Program-made: the position numbers and the translations under genes | Notes under the pieces: generated by a model | What the model was told of the DNA's origin: nothing | What the model saw: the letters and a program-made list of their open reading frames with translations, nothing else | Databases searched by the model: none | Shown here: one piece after another, positions 44,611 through 56,411 of the stretch | How positions within the stretch are numbered: position 1 is the first letter of the stretch | How the letters are laid out: the number at the start of each line of letters is the position of its first letter | Assembly: GCF_027172205.1 (NCBI RefSeq) | Contig: NC_070607.1 | Span: 23,970,069 to 24,034,068 of the forward strand | Direction: 5' to 3' | Origin: Podarcis raffonei | Lineage: Eukaryota > Chordata > Lepidosauria > Squamata > Lacertidae | Length of the DNA stretch: 64,000 nucleotides

Positions 44611-46000
44611 TCCTAAGATATCCAGCAAGGCAAAACAAGGGACTTGGAAAGTGGTTGGGTGATGGATTGGTTTGAAGTTTGCGGCACAGCTACAACTAGG
44701 CCAAATTGTGGCACACATTGGGCTTGTTGGAAATATGTGAGTTGCCTTGAAGAGAGGACAGCCAGTCATTAAGAGTTCAGGGTGGGGGGTGGGCATCTTT
44801 TACTTGAACCATTAAGCTGTATGACCCAGCTATGCCCCACTGAAGCAAATCACACAACTTAATTTTAGCAATTGACTCATCATCATCTAATTATCCAATC
44901 ATGCTTGAGTAGTTCATAAGTTTCTGTTATGACTCAACCTACCTGTCATTTGTTTTCCTATTTTGCAATCTACCCCTCATTTAAATACACAGAGTATGCT
45001 AGGTGGCATCTTTCCTCAGACTAGCAACATGTTTTTGCTTATGGACGTCTAGCAATGAAAAGATGTCACTGATAAGGCTGAAGATGTTTTTCTTGCAAAA
45101 ATTTCGTTTGAGAGGATTTCCCTTTCAATATATTTTCTACCAGTTTGCCAGAGGTGGTGCTGGGCAGACAAGTTGCTTTTGCTTTCCCTTTGCCAACTGT
45201 AGTCTACATTGGCTACACCTTCCCTTCCTTTCTCTTTTGGATAGCTGCAAGGGTTCTCAAGAAGTGCCTGTGCTCCAAAATTTACCTCTACACTACTGCT
45301 TGAAAGTCAACTGCACGAACGCCAACAGAACTTTCTTCAGACAAATCTCGCTATTTTTCTTTCAGAAATCCAACATGGGAAACAAAACTTGCTTCCCCAT
45401 AAATGCACTTTACCTTTTCCGCAGCCCCACCCCCTCCAATATATATTTCTGGTGCTACCTCTGCAGTTTAGAATTTAATGGACCTAAGGTAGCCATGTCT
45501 GCTATTTTCAATGGGTCTACTCTAAGTAGGATCAACATTGGGCACAGCCCAAAGAGTTTCTTTATATATTTGTCCAAAGATTTGTCCTATGGTTTGCCAA
45601 CCCTTTCCAGTGTTCATATTGCCCTCTGGTATCTCAAATATCTGGAGGCTAGAAGTGTCCCACTTCTCTTCAGAAGGTTACAAGAGGCCCAGGATACATT
45701 CCTCTACATTTAAGTCAATGCCAGGGCAGTATCGTAACAAACGAGGTTAATTCGAGGCATGGTCATTGCTAATGGGCTGTTTTAATATGGCTGTTTTAAG
45801 ATACAGCACCTAAGCACATTCTACTTAATTACCAGTCCATTCACATGGCTCCTAATTACTGTATTTTCTAATTTGCTCATTAAAGAATCTCACTACTACA
45901 CTGTTCCTTTGTTGTTGTAAGAAAATGGAAGTGCCCATTAACTCACCTGTATGAGACAATCCATACTACTTAGTATTTTGATTTTTTCCCCCTGAAGAAG

Positions 46001-46810
46001 TGTAATGCAAAGAATTTCCACTAAAGCCACTTCCGGCCTGCCCAGGAGGTGGGGTTGCGGGCTTCACGCCCACCCTCCACGTGAGCGGGGGCTGGTTTCA
46101 GCCCCCGCGAGAGCAGGGGAATCCCGGCCGTGTCTGCCCCCCCAGCCAGCCAGTCGGCTGGCTGGGGGGGTGCGTGACCTGCCCTATTTAGGGCCGACGC
46201 AGAGGGGGCTCGCCCTCTTTTCGCCGGCTAGCCCCCACGTTTTCCCACCCTCCCTCCCTTTAGGTAGGCTTTAGGTAGGTCTCTGACTTTGCTATGGACT
46301 TCGGTCTGTCGCCGCAAGGGGCATGGTAGGAATTTTTCCCAATTGGCAATTTCAGCCATTTGGTTTTTCGCCTACCTCGTAGCAACTCGTCACAACTTTT
46401 CGGCATTGGCGGTAGGCATTGGTAAGAAGGGGTTAAGAGGATGTGGGGGGGGAGGAACGCCATCACCTCCCCCCAGTGAGCGAAGGGTGGTCCGTTAAAG
46501 GACTCCGGGGGTCGTGGCCCTGTCCGAAGCCTATGGAGGTGTGGGCCAAAGGCACGCCCCAGAGCGGTGACCCGGGGGAGCTCCTAGTCGACGTGACTCG
46601 GCAGGAGACTCCCCCGATATAGTGTTAACCCTTCCCCGTGTCTCCAGCAAATGGGCTGGAGCCGGATAGTCGCTAGGACCAATGCCTAAGCCAATGCCTC
46701 TCATTCCTGAATTCAATAAAGTTGTGGCCTAATTCGCCCATTTAACCTTAAACTATGGTGTCTCGTGTCTTTATTTATCCTGGTGGGGGGCGGGAACTCG
46801 CCACGCAACA
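46001..46810 (+). mobile_element. Solo LTR-like element
   Basis: About 810 bp of GC- and CpG-rich DNA in AT-rich surroundings. It contains a TATTTA-like box (about 46183), AATAAA at 46715-46720 about 90 bases before the right end, TG near the left edge and CA at the right. That is the layout U3-R-U5 of an LTR. I found no matching target repeats, no second LTR and no coding part, so it is best read as a fossil solo LTR of unknown family. CpG content suggests it is not very old. Confidence 0.5.
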
Positions 46811-48029
46811 GTTAAAACCATTATTTCTGATCTTCGTACTTTGTGTTTCCTGTGGTTAAAAGCAAAAAAATATAGGGGTGCTAACTGTGCCTGTGTGACT
46901 CATACAATGCCAGCTTTGATTTGTTTTTACTTACTTTTGTATTAGATGTTACAGTTCTCCTAGCGTGTACCACATTTAGATAAACTGAGCATTTGGGGAT
47001 AAGAGTTTGTGACAAGATTTAAGAGTGTCCATGAGGGGTATAAAAATCCTTATAAATCCACAATAAATTATTTCAGATAAGTTGCCTAAACCAGAAATAA
47101 AATTGAGAACACAGGCCATAAAAATTAATGACCAATACCACCCTCAAGACCAATCTTTAAAACTGGGTGGGTGCAGGCAACAGATTCAAATCCCCATGCA
47201 ACCATGAAGTTCATTAGAGACCTAGCCTCAGTTGCTATTTCTTAGACTAACCATTGCACAGGGTGGTTGTGCAAATGCAAAGTTTTCAAGTTATCATATT
47301 GCTTCACTTCCAATCAGTGCATATCCTGTAACTTTTAATGCTGAAATCCTGTAACTTTTCATACTCCAAATGTGCTGTGGGGGTGTTGTCCTGCTTTCAT
47401 TGCACAATAGTCTTTTCAGACAGTGAAAACGTAAAATTGGGGAAGCATCACAGAACTAATAAAGCAGAAGAAACCCACCACTAATGTGCTATTATTGTAT
47501 CAAGAACGCGTCACATCTGGAGAGGCCTTTTATTCACTCATTACTATACAGTATCTAGTCCTGGAGCACCTTGAATCTGACTTCTGTGGAACTGAATGTT
47601 TTGAGGTTTACAGAAGGAGGTTACATTCACACAAACAGTTATGCTGTTTAGCACTCTAATTCTCATGAGCCACCAAGTCATTCTATGCATTCAATTAGTG
47701 GTCCTATTCATGTTTCCCCCACTTGGCAAAAGGAAGATGGGCTGCATTTGACATTACTAAAATGGTGCAGATGCGTAGGGAGTAGCATAAAGAAACCACT
47801 TCCTATTCTGTTCATTCCTTGATCAGAAGGACTGGCCAGACCTGGAAGTATAATGAGTGCAAACCAAAAAGTGTGCACTCCTACAATCTTTCCTCATTCA
47901 CAAGTACTAATGTTGAACAGGGGAAGTCAGGAGGGTCTACTTTCTCTCAAACAGTTATTGCTGGAATAACAATGTTTCACTGCAATCAAAAGCAAACTAA
48001 TAGTAATTTGTGAGGCGGCCTATAAGGTA

Positions 48030-48392
48030 CGGGTGGGACGTGGGTGGCGCTGTGGTCTAAACCACAGAGCCTAGGGCTTGCTGATCAGAAGGTCGGCGGT
48101 TCGAATCCCAGCAACGGGGTGAGCTCCTGTTGCTCAGTCCCTGCTCCTGCCAACCTAGCAGTTCGAAAGCACATCAAAGTGCAAGTAGATAAACAGGTAC
48201 CGCCCTGGTAGGAAGGTAAACGGCGTTGCTCTGTGCGCTGCTCTGGTTTGCCAGATGCGGCTTAGTCATGCTGGCCACATGACCCGGAAGCTGTACGCCG
48301 GCTCCCTCGGCCAGTAAAGCGAGATGAGCGCTGCAACCCCAGAGTCATCCACGGCTGGACCTAAAAGTCAGGGGTCCCTTTACCTTTACTTT
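48030..48392 (+). mobile_element. Sauria-type SINE, full length, with 9-bp target-site duplication
   Basis: Head GGGACGTGGGTGGCGCTGTG (A-box), B-box GGTTCGAATCCC and tail AGGGGTCCCTTTACCTTTAC. Flanked by TATAAGGTA at 48021-48029 and 48393-48401. Confidence 0.94.
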
Positions 48393-49133
48393 TATAAGGT
48401 ATACAATGATGGAGCTTTTTTCAAAGTGGGACTTCATCCCTGGTATTACGGCTATTAGATGAGAAGCCACTTTGAACAGGGACCCTGCTTATCTTAAGCA
48501 ATGCACTGAGTGCACTGAATTTTAGATTTCACTGAAGGTAGTGTGACTTCCACACTCAAAACAACAATTAGCAGCCAACATTTTTGTTTCTTCACTTTGC
48601 TCCAGCAGCTACAAAAAATTCCTGGCCATCTCCTTCCTCCTCGAGCTTGGCAACTTTTACTGGAACCTATTCCAGACCGAGTGTTTCTAAGCATGTGCAG
48701 AGTGACCTTTCTTTCTGAAATGGAAGATTACTAGCTTCTGTCTTTAAAAAAAGACCCACGGATGCATTACCCTTCAAAAATGGCTAGAACCTGTACTTCC
48801 TGTTCTGAAATTTGGCCAAGGGCTTGGTTGAAAAAAGCTGCCTGCCTTCACCTTGAGGCATTATCGCAGTCTCTGACTGTGCTCAGATAAAACGAGGTGG
48901 CCGAGTTTAAGGTGGTCGTAGCGTGGATTTTACCACTCAACGTTTGGAATGCCCCCTCTAATTAAAAACAAGAAGCCCAAAGCACCTAACTAGGGAAGCA
49001 GCAGGGCAGGGAACGGTCTGTGTGCTAGAACCTGGATGTCACAGCCAGTACCATCATTAGGCTAACTAGGCATCAGCCTTGGGCACAGTCCTCAGAAGGG
49101 CTCAGTACTAACTTTTGAGGGGCACAGTTATGC

Positions 49134-49271
49134 AGATCCTCCAAGTGTCCCTATTTTCCAGGGACAGTCCTGGATTTACAGAAGCCATCCCGGTTTCTAA
49201 TTTGATCCTGGAATGACCTGCTTTTCCTTAGGACGTCCCTATTTTCATCTGAGAAATGTTGGACGGTATAG
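49134..49271. mobile_element. 138-bp hAT MITE with 8-bp target-site duplication
   Basis: Inverted halves: 'CTCCAAGTGTCCCTATTTTC' on the left, 'GACGTCCCTATTTTCATCTG' (direct, subterminal) and 'GAAATGTTGGACGG' on the right. Flanked by AGTTATGC at 49126-49133 and 49272-49279. Confidence 0.7.
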
Positions 49272-49384
49272 AGTTATGCGACTCCCGAGCCAAGTAGATA
49301 AGTAACTATAGTATATAGTATAAGTATATAGTATATAACTATAAGAAACAAGACGACATCTGAAGGCAGATGAAGTTTTCTTAA

Positions 49385-49465
49385 TGTTTTATTATGTTTT
49401 TATATATGTTGGAAGCCACCCAGAGTGGTTGGGGCGGGGTATAAATATTATTACTACTACTACGG
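49385..49465 (+). mobile_element. LINE-like 3' tail
   Basis: 'GTTGGAAGCCACCCAGAGTG', 'GGGCGGGGTATAAATATTAT', then (TAC)n. The reversed counterpart of this tail type is at 467-545. Confidence 0.5.
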
Positions 49466-49649
49466 GATAGGACCTACCTTTTTCAACGGAGGAATGTTGG
49501 AGAGTGTGTTTTATACGGATTATTTTTGTTGCCTCATAAATTTCTGACAGTAGTTCATTTTATATTTCGAATAATTTTATCACTTTTAAAGGAATTCATA
49601 CAAAGACATTCCTTTTGAAAATCGAAGCTAGTCTTTTTTTATTGTTTTG

Positions 49650-50640
49650 GAGAGGGGTGCAAGCAGTCGGCCTTGCCGCAAAAGAGCCTGCCACCTGCGC
49701 TGCTTGGCGCGCTAAATTCCTAGGCGCAAAGAGCGGTTTGCTCTCAGGAGGAGCGCAATCCGCGCCTCGCCTGCGCTCACCTGCCACCTGAAGCGACCCA
49801 GCTGCCGCCTCCTCTTACCTCCGACTGCCGCGCCTCCTCCCGGCGCTGCTTTGCGCGCGGAGGGCGCGTCCCTCGGGCGGGAACAGGAAGCGTGCCGCCC
49901 AAGCCACCCCCGACGGAGCCGCAGCCTCGGCTCGCGTCTTGTCCCAGGGCCTCCCTGAGGAGCGGCGGTGGCGGTGGCCGAGCCCGCCCCTCTCCCAGCC
50001 TCCATCGCGGCTGCCCGCCTTCCTCCTCCTCCTCCTCTCCCAATTCCCATCCCCAAGCAAGGCGGAGCTGGAGATTGAACCTTCGGCTGCCGCTACCGCC
50101 GCCACCTCTCCGCCCGTCTCCCAGGCGCCCGAAGCGAGACTGCCACCCCCTTCCCTCCCGGTGCTTCTTTCGAGGGGGCGACGCGGGGGCAACAAACAAG
50201 GGGCGGCGGGGGTCGCGCCTTCTCCGGCGGCAGCAGCAGCAGTAGCCGAAGCCGCAGCAGCGCCCTGACGAGGAGCGCCACAAAGGAGCGCCAGCGGCGG
50301 CGGAGCTTTGCGCCGCCTGCGGAGTCGCCATGAGCTGGGGCACGGAGCTGTGGGTGAGTAGTCCGCCCTTTCATTGTGTCTGGTGGTTGGGAGGGGGGGT
50401 CGGGTCCACGCTCTGAGGGAAGAAAAAAGAGGGAGGCCGGCTTCGTTTGGGGGGGGGCGCTCCTTTGGGGAGGCGCCGTGCCGGGGATGCGCGCGGGTGG
50501 TCGGGGCGCCTTTGTCGGAGGAAGTGTTGTGGGGAGGGAGGAAGTGTTGTGGGGAGCGCCTGAGGGAGGTAATGGGTACTGAGGGGAGGCGAGTGGGTTT
50601 TTTTAGGGGGGGGCGGGTCGGGGAATTTTCCCTGGATAGC
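49650..50640 (+). promoter_or_regulatory. FNBP1L CpG-island promoter, leader and first-intron edge
   Basis: Very CpG-rich with no TATA box. The + strand is C-rich up to about 50250 and G-rich after it, with G runs at 50390, 50446 and 50605. The main ATG at 50330 is the first clear start in the leader (GTCGCCATGAG). Start site not determined. Confidence 0.8.
50330..50353 (+). CDS. FNBP1L: FNBP1L (Toca-1), first coding exon
   Basis: ATG AGC TGG ... encodes MSWGTELW and ends in front of a consensus donor (TGG|GTGAGT) at 50354. In human FNBP1L these are the first eight residues of the F-BAR domain, continued in the next exon by DQFDSL. The protein binds curved membranes, Cdc42 and N-WASP and promotes actin assembly in endocytosis. 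Closely related FNBP1 and TRIP10 start similarly, but the position after DR1 on the same strand is that of human FNBP1L. I searched the rest of the window for exon 2 by eye and did not find it. Confidence 0.9.
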
Positions 50641-52013
50641 CGAGCAGAGGGCTGAGGAAGGGCGGGGGACACCACACAAATCCTCATTTGTAATTTTCTT
50701 AGTGGAGGCGACCCCCTTATTCCTCTTCCACCCCAATCTCCTTCTGGCGTGTAAAGCGGGGTGCCCCTCATTTCAGGACCCTGGGAGCGGTGAAAGGCGG
50801 GTGAGACCCCCGCATCGGCGCCCCCTCCTCCTCCTCTATGGGCGGTGCGTGGGTTGCTCTGGTTTACTTGCCATGCAGGGCCCCCCCCTTTCCTCTTTCT
50901 CTGTCTTCTTTCTTAAACAAAGGAAAGGTGTTCGGACACAAGCCAGCAGTGGCACATTGAATGCACGGCTGGGTGAGATAAGCCGGTGGCTCTGCGCGCA
51001 GTTTGTGTATGTAGCGAACCCCTCCCCTCCCCCCCCCCCCGCTTAAGAAAATAAAGGTGAAAATGACTTTCAGGTTTGATTGCTTCCCTTTGGTGTGAGT
51101 CAGCTGCGCCTTGGATCCTGCTTGAAGAGTTTCAGACAATACTGGGCCACTAGGGTAGGGCTACGAAGAGAAAGCGATGTGCTGGGGGGGGGGGGAGTCG
51201 AAAAAAGACAAGGCGAGGGGCTTTTGCTGAGGGCGCTGCAAGCTCCGTTTGGAAGACAAGTTGCAGATCCAGCCTTTATTTGCGTTCATTCGAACTCTAG
51301 GGCTAAAGTCAGAGGAATTGCAGTCTTATTGTTGATGCAGGTCAGGCAGGCAGGTCTGAGTCACTGGGAAACCCATATATTAACATTCTAAGACGCTGCT
51401 CCTTGGTGCAGAAAATTTTGTGCATAGTACTACAGTGTTTTCTGACAAATCCTTGGGTGGGTCAAGAAACAGGCAAGCGGTTCGTTTTGCTGTTCAGGAC
51501 CATGCAGTCTCCTTTCTTGAAAATCTCATTAGTTAGAGCTTGCTGATTGCGACAAGGGTAGGAAAGCCAAGGTAAAAACAGCTCCATGGAGCCAACATGA
51601 CATAGTGCCTAAGGCACCAGCTGCCACTGGTCCGTTGTACAGATGACCACTCCCTCTGTTGGTTCAATAAATGGAAGGAGGCTCATGGTGAACATTTGAG
51701 GTTGGGGAAATAATTTTGAAGCCCAATTCTGAACCATATAGTGGCTGGTGCATGACAGTCTTTGACTAATAAAAATGACGTAGGACTATTAAAAATAGGT
51801 TTTTGTTGTGTGTATGGGCTATCAGCATGCCCTGTCATTCAGTGGTTATGCTTGGCTCTAGCTTAAGGGGTACTTTGATGTTGGCTTCAGTAGACTGCAG
51901 AGATTTTCCCGTCACCATCTGCATTATATTCCAATAAGCATTTTTACAAAATTTAGTATTATATCAAGTGTTTATACACACCATTAGCAAAATAAGGACA
52001 CAGAAATACTGTA

Positions 52014-52255
52014 TAGTCGTACCTTGGAAGTCGAACGGAATCGGTTCCGGAAGTCCGTTCGACTTCCAAAACGTTCAGAAACCAAGGCGCGGTTTCCGAT
52101 CGGCTCCAGGAAGCTCCTGCAGCCAATCAGAAGCTGCGTCAGACGTTCAGGTTCCCAAGAATGTTCACAAATCAGAACACTCACTTCCGGGTTTGCAGCG
52201 TTTGGGAGCGAAAACGTTTGAGTCACAAGGCGTTTGGGATCCATGGTACAACATG
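52014..52255. mobile_element. Tigger-like MITE, 'GAAGTCGAACGG' subfamily
   Basis: Left end TAGTCGTACCTTGGAAGTCG; right end CCATGGTACAACATG, diverged. TA on the left side. The first 100 bases are nearly identical to the element at 53998 (GTCCGTTCGACTTCCAAAAC). Confidence 0.75.
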
Positions 52256-53099
52256 CATTTGTTCACAAAACTACATTAGCTACAGAAGGAACTCATGTTT
52301 CCGAAGAGTAAGCTTCTTAACATTTTATAGCCTGTTGGTGTCATGTCAGGTTATAGTGTTTCCGAACCTGTTGGTTTGAAAATAAAATACATATTTTATG
52401 TGTATGCGGGCAGCATCAATAAAGCTTGAAATGTGTCTGTTCATAACCCCTCTTTTGGAGGGATAGGTAAAGGAATCAGGCTAAGCATTAAGAATATGGT
52501 AAGCAAATCTGCAATCCTAACCCTGTTTGGGAGTTAGCTGCAATGAACTCAATAGGAGTTTCTTCTGATTGGTTACAGTCTGATTGACTGGATTCTGCCA
52601 TAATATGCTACTTGAAGTAGCCCTAGGTATCATCTTTTTTACTGTGTGTCTTTGTGTGTACCTGACTGCAGTATAGTACATAGTGGCAGGCTTTATTCAG
52701 AAGAAACAGTGCAAAACATGTACTGTACGCATTTGTTCTTTACTATGTCATTTACCAGATTTTTCAGGTTTTCTTATTGTTTTCTCATTTTCTTGTTTTT
52801 CTGGATTTAAAGCTGACCTGGAAAATCCTTTGAAGATACAAATAAAAAACCTAAACTTTCAGTGTGTTCTAAAACACTTAGTTTATTCTTAAAATTAGGC
52901 CTACGTTTATTCCTTGACTTTCTGTATGAAATAAACCTAAGCCTATGTCTTTCAAATTGCCGAAAAAACAATGCTTACCATTCCTCCTGTTGACTTGGTG
53001 CCATTTGTTTCAGGTTGTCAGACCCTCTTGACCTGTGTAGATGATCTGCTGATACGTTCCTTTCTAAAACCCTGTCCTGTCTTGTTCTATGCCTCCTGA

Positions 53100-53610
53100 G
53101 TCATAACAGCTTCTGAAGGGAAAAGCGTGCCATTTCTCTGTCAATATATATTGGGCAGTAGTGCAAGTAGCTGCTGCTGCTTCTTCTTCTTTGGCGATCA
53201 CTTTTAGCCGAGTAAGATTGTCTTCCATAAACACGGTTTTAACAATGAGTCTGTGAGTGACTGTGGAGGCCAGTTCTGGATCCACACGTCCTTCCATAGT
53301 GGGGACATATGTTTCCGGGCGGGAGTTGATCACGGTGAGGGTTTGCCAAGCGTGCCTTCCTCTTAGTATGGTTCTCCCTTGCGTCCTGAGTTCGAGTGTC
53401 TTCAAAGCCCATGACACCTTTGGTAAAGGCTGTTCTCCAACTGGAGCGCTCGCAGGCCAGTGTTTCCCAGTTGTCAGTGTTTATACTACATTTTTTTTAG
53501 ATTTGCCTTGAGACAGTCTTTAAACCTCTTTTGCTGACCACCAGCATGACGCTTTCCATTTTTAACTTCGGAATAGAGTAGTTGCTTTGGAAGACGATCA
53601 TAAGTAGCAC
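53100..53610 (-). mobile_element. LINE ORF2 C-terminal fragment with zinc-finger motif
   Basis: The minus strand reads KCSINTDNWETLACERSSWR, TAFTKGVMGFEDTRTQDA, ARLANPHRDQLPPG and then CPHYGRTCGSRTGLHSHSQT. This is the region after the reverse transcriptase in a group of vertebrate non-LTR elements, ending in a C2H2-like finger (usual form CPxCGRxCxSRxGLxSHxRTH). Here the second Cys is Tyr and an in-frame stop precedes KKCSIN, so the copy is dead. I do not assign the clade. Confidence 0.75.
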
Positions 53611-53997
53611 TACTATTCTGGCATATGCAGTATTAATTGGAACCAGAGAAAAAATATTTATGCAAAGGCAACAAAGCATTCTTCTGCACAGCCAGTAGAA
53701 ATGGGCATTTATTTATGCTTGTATTATTTTTATTTGTCACCTACTCTTCACCTGTTATGGTCCCAGGATAGGTCACAACAATTTAAATTGCTTCATTAGA
53801 AACAGTTTTAAAACTTAAGCAATCACAAAAAATAGGGTGGGTCCTGAAAATATATACCTCAAGTGTCAGAGGCCAGGGTAAATGAAGCCTTTATAATAGA
53901 AAGCAGTATCGAATCTGCTAGGTGAGTTTACCATCTGTAATATCACCCGCCGACTGCAGATTTCTCCTGCTGCCAGTGCCACTGCTGCTTTTGTGTA

Positions 53998-54164
53998 CAG
54001 TGGTACCTTGGAAGTCGAACGGAATCTGTTCCAGAAGTCCGTTCGACTTCCAAAACGTTCGGAAACCAAGGTGCGGTTTCCGATTGGCTGCAGGAAGTTG
54101 TGAACGCTGCGGGTTGCGAATGTGCTTCCTGCATGGATCACATTTGCAACCCGAGCGTCCACTG
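53998..54164. mobile_element. Tigger-like MITE, 'GAAGTCGAACGG' subfamily (shorter copy)
   Basis: CAGTGGTACCTTGGAAGTCG at the left and GAGCGTCCACTG at the right, with TA on each side. Interior shorter than in the copy at 52014. Confidence 0.85.
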
Positions 54165-54560
54165 TACTAGAATATGGAGTACTGGCCTTAGCTGGAAGCA
54201 ACCATAGCTGGAAATACTTGTGCCTCATGTGACAGTTTTGGAACCACCTGGGTTCCTAGCCTCCTGCTTCCATGTTCCAGCACAACGGAGTTATAGTAAA
54301 AACTTTCCACCCATATTAACCACTGAACCCTTGTGTACTGGCCAAAGATTGAGGTTTCTGGCAAAACATGTCATCTTTGGTATAATTTATATCATGGTAA
54401 CATTTAGTCTTTAGCCCTGAAGACAGTTGCATTAGCAGGTGTGTCTCATTAATTTAGATGGGGATCAGCATATGTATCTGGGACAGCATTGGAGCTCTAA
54501 AGCAGAATAAAGAAGAGAACTAGTGTGTAAAAGTAGTAGCTTTTCTCAAGTCTTGCTATG

Positions 54561-54647
54561 AAAATCGTAGAACTGTGGAGTTGGAAGGGACCACGGGGGT
54601 CATCTAGTCCAACCCCCTGGGGCTCTCTTTTGCCCAACGTGGGGCTC
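54561..54647 (-). mobile_element. tRNA-derived SINE, 3' part, minus strand
   Basis: 'AAAATCGTAGAACTGTGGAG', 'GGGACCACGGGGGTCATCTA', 'TTGCCCAACGTGGGGCTC'. The tRNA head is lost. Confidence 0.8.
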
Positions 54648-55857
54648 TTCCACTGCTCCAACACTTTTATGGGAGATGAACAAGAAAAAATCCGCTCTGC
54701 ACCTGAGAATTAGGATTAGCTCCTGTTTGCACAAATAATGATGAATTAGACATTTGAAGGATTGCAGATTTTGATAACATTGATGGCAAAGGAAGACATG
54801 TCATGAATTGTGGTGGCAGACTGTCTAGAATCTGATTGCAATGAGTAACTGATAAATTTCGATTTGTATCTGTATTTCTAATAGTATATGCTATTGTATA
54901 TCTGTTGTAGATTAGTGGGGGTTTTTTGTTTTAAAAGCACTTTACGAATTTGTTCTTCTGGCTATACTTTGTGCCTCATAACATTACTTATAAAACAAGT
55001 GCTTCATGTGTAAGGATTTACACTGTGTGCTCATAATACTTAGATATTTTTGTAACTTTTGATACAGAATTGGAGTCTGGCAAGTTCCAAAAATGATAAT
55101 GACACACTTCACAGCTGACCTTTGGAAAGCTATAAATCTGTTTCTTTATAGTGCAGGAAAATGGCTTCAAGGCTTCTTTTGAGATGTGTGTCCCCACAGA
55201 TTATAGGCACTCCCTGAAATGGCTTAATCTCTGGTGTGTTGTACGCACTTGCTTCCCCTCCCTCCATGACCATGTTTTTATTTTTGCCTTTTATGTACCA
55301 ACAAATGATGTATATTCATTACCTCGATTTGACTACCTTGTTTTGGGAGGAATTCAACATTTGCCAAGGTGAACTTTCCACCAGTGCAAGCATTTCAGCT
55401 TGCTAGGCACAATGATCCCACCTCTCCTCCCACCTCCTCTCCTGGCTCCCCCAACCACTGGGGGGGGGCAAGTGTGGGGAGGAGAGGGGGCAAAAGTTCT
55501 TGCACAGGGCTCCTGGTAACCGGACTTGTTACATGGATCCTGCGCTTTGTAATTAAACAAATGATTGAGAATTAGCTGAGGGGCTTAACACATTTAAATG
55601 CACGCCTGCTCAACAGTAAACCCCACTGATTTCCCAAGCAGTGTTAGAAATTAGCCAGGCGCCAGGTGCGTTTTGCAACTGGCACAGGTCCACATGTGAC
55701 CAGAGATGGATATCTCTGGATGCGAGGTTGGGGACTGACATCTTCATCTGGCTGGTTCCTCCATCTTTCTTAAGCAGGTCTGCAGAACAGCTGATTTATT
55801 CCATGGAGATTCCCACATTTTTCTCCAAGGTGTACATGGTTCAACCCCCCCCCCCAG

Positions 55858-55996
55858 TTAATCCCTATAACACCCCTGTAAGGTAGGTTCAGAGGCTGTG
55901 ACTGGACCAGGGTCACCCTGTAAGCTTCATGACTGAATGGGAATTTGAACCCTGACCTCGTCCGGCACTCTTAACCATTGCACCACACTGGCTTCC
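55858..55996 (-). mobile_element. tRNA-derived SINE, third family, minus strand
   Basis: On the minus strand the head is GCCAGTGTGGTGCAATGGTT with GGTTCAAATTCCCATTCA as B-box region. The tail covers CTCTGAACCTACCTTACAGG. Moderately diverged. Confidence 0.65.
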
Positions 55997-56185
55997 TACA
56001 GTTATTCTGCTCTGAGGTAGCTTTATAAATTAAGTAGGTAAATAAATAGGGTGAAAGCAAAATGCCACTTAAAGAAGGATCTGAAATATTTTCCTTGAAG
56101 CCTGGATTGGTTTTATTCTGTATTGTTCTATTTGATGTTCTAATGTGTTGCAAACCGCTTTGAGATTTTTTTTCTTTAAAATATA

Positions 56186-56411
56186 CAGTGGTACCTTGGG
56201 TTACATACGCTTCAGGTTACAGACTCCGCTACCCCAGAAATAGTGCTTCAGGTTAAGAACTTTGCTTCAGGATGAGAACAGAAATTGTGCTCAGGCGGCG
56301 CGGCAGCAGCAGGAGGCCCCATTAGCTAAAGTGGTGCTTCAGGTTAAGAACAGTTTCAGGTTAAGTATGGACCTCCGGAACGAATTAAGTTCTTAACCTG
56401 AGGTACCACTG
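56186..56411. mobile_element. Tigger-like MITE, 'TTCAGGTTA' subfamily
   Basis: Ends CAGTGGTACCTTGGGTTAC and TTAACCTGAGGTACCACTG, with TA on each side. Inside, four copies of GCTTCAGGTTA-like words and GAGGCCCCATTAGCTAA. Confidence 0.92.

Larger units (their letters stand above)
36246..49649. other. Intergenic, DR1 to FNBP1L
   Basis: No gene recognised. Contents that I can name are listed separately (MITEs, SINEs, LTR-like element). Stretches 39200-40700, 41000-41890, 42060-43350, 44620-46000 and 46820-48020 show no clear element. 37844-38450 is stop-poor in several frames on both strands but matches no family. Confidence 0.6.

Noticed and set aside
49815-50771. 318-codon and other open frames over the FNBP1L CpG island
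   Set aside because: Same reason: GC-rich composition, low-complexity R/P/G/A products, overlapping frames on both strands.
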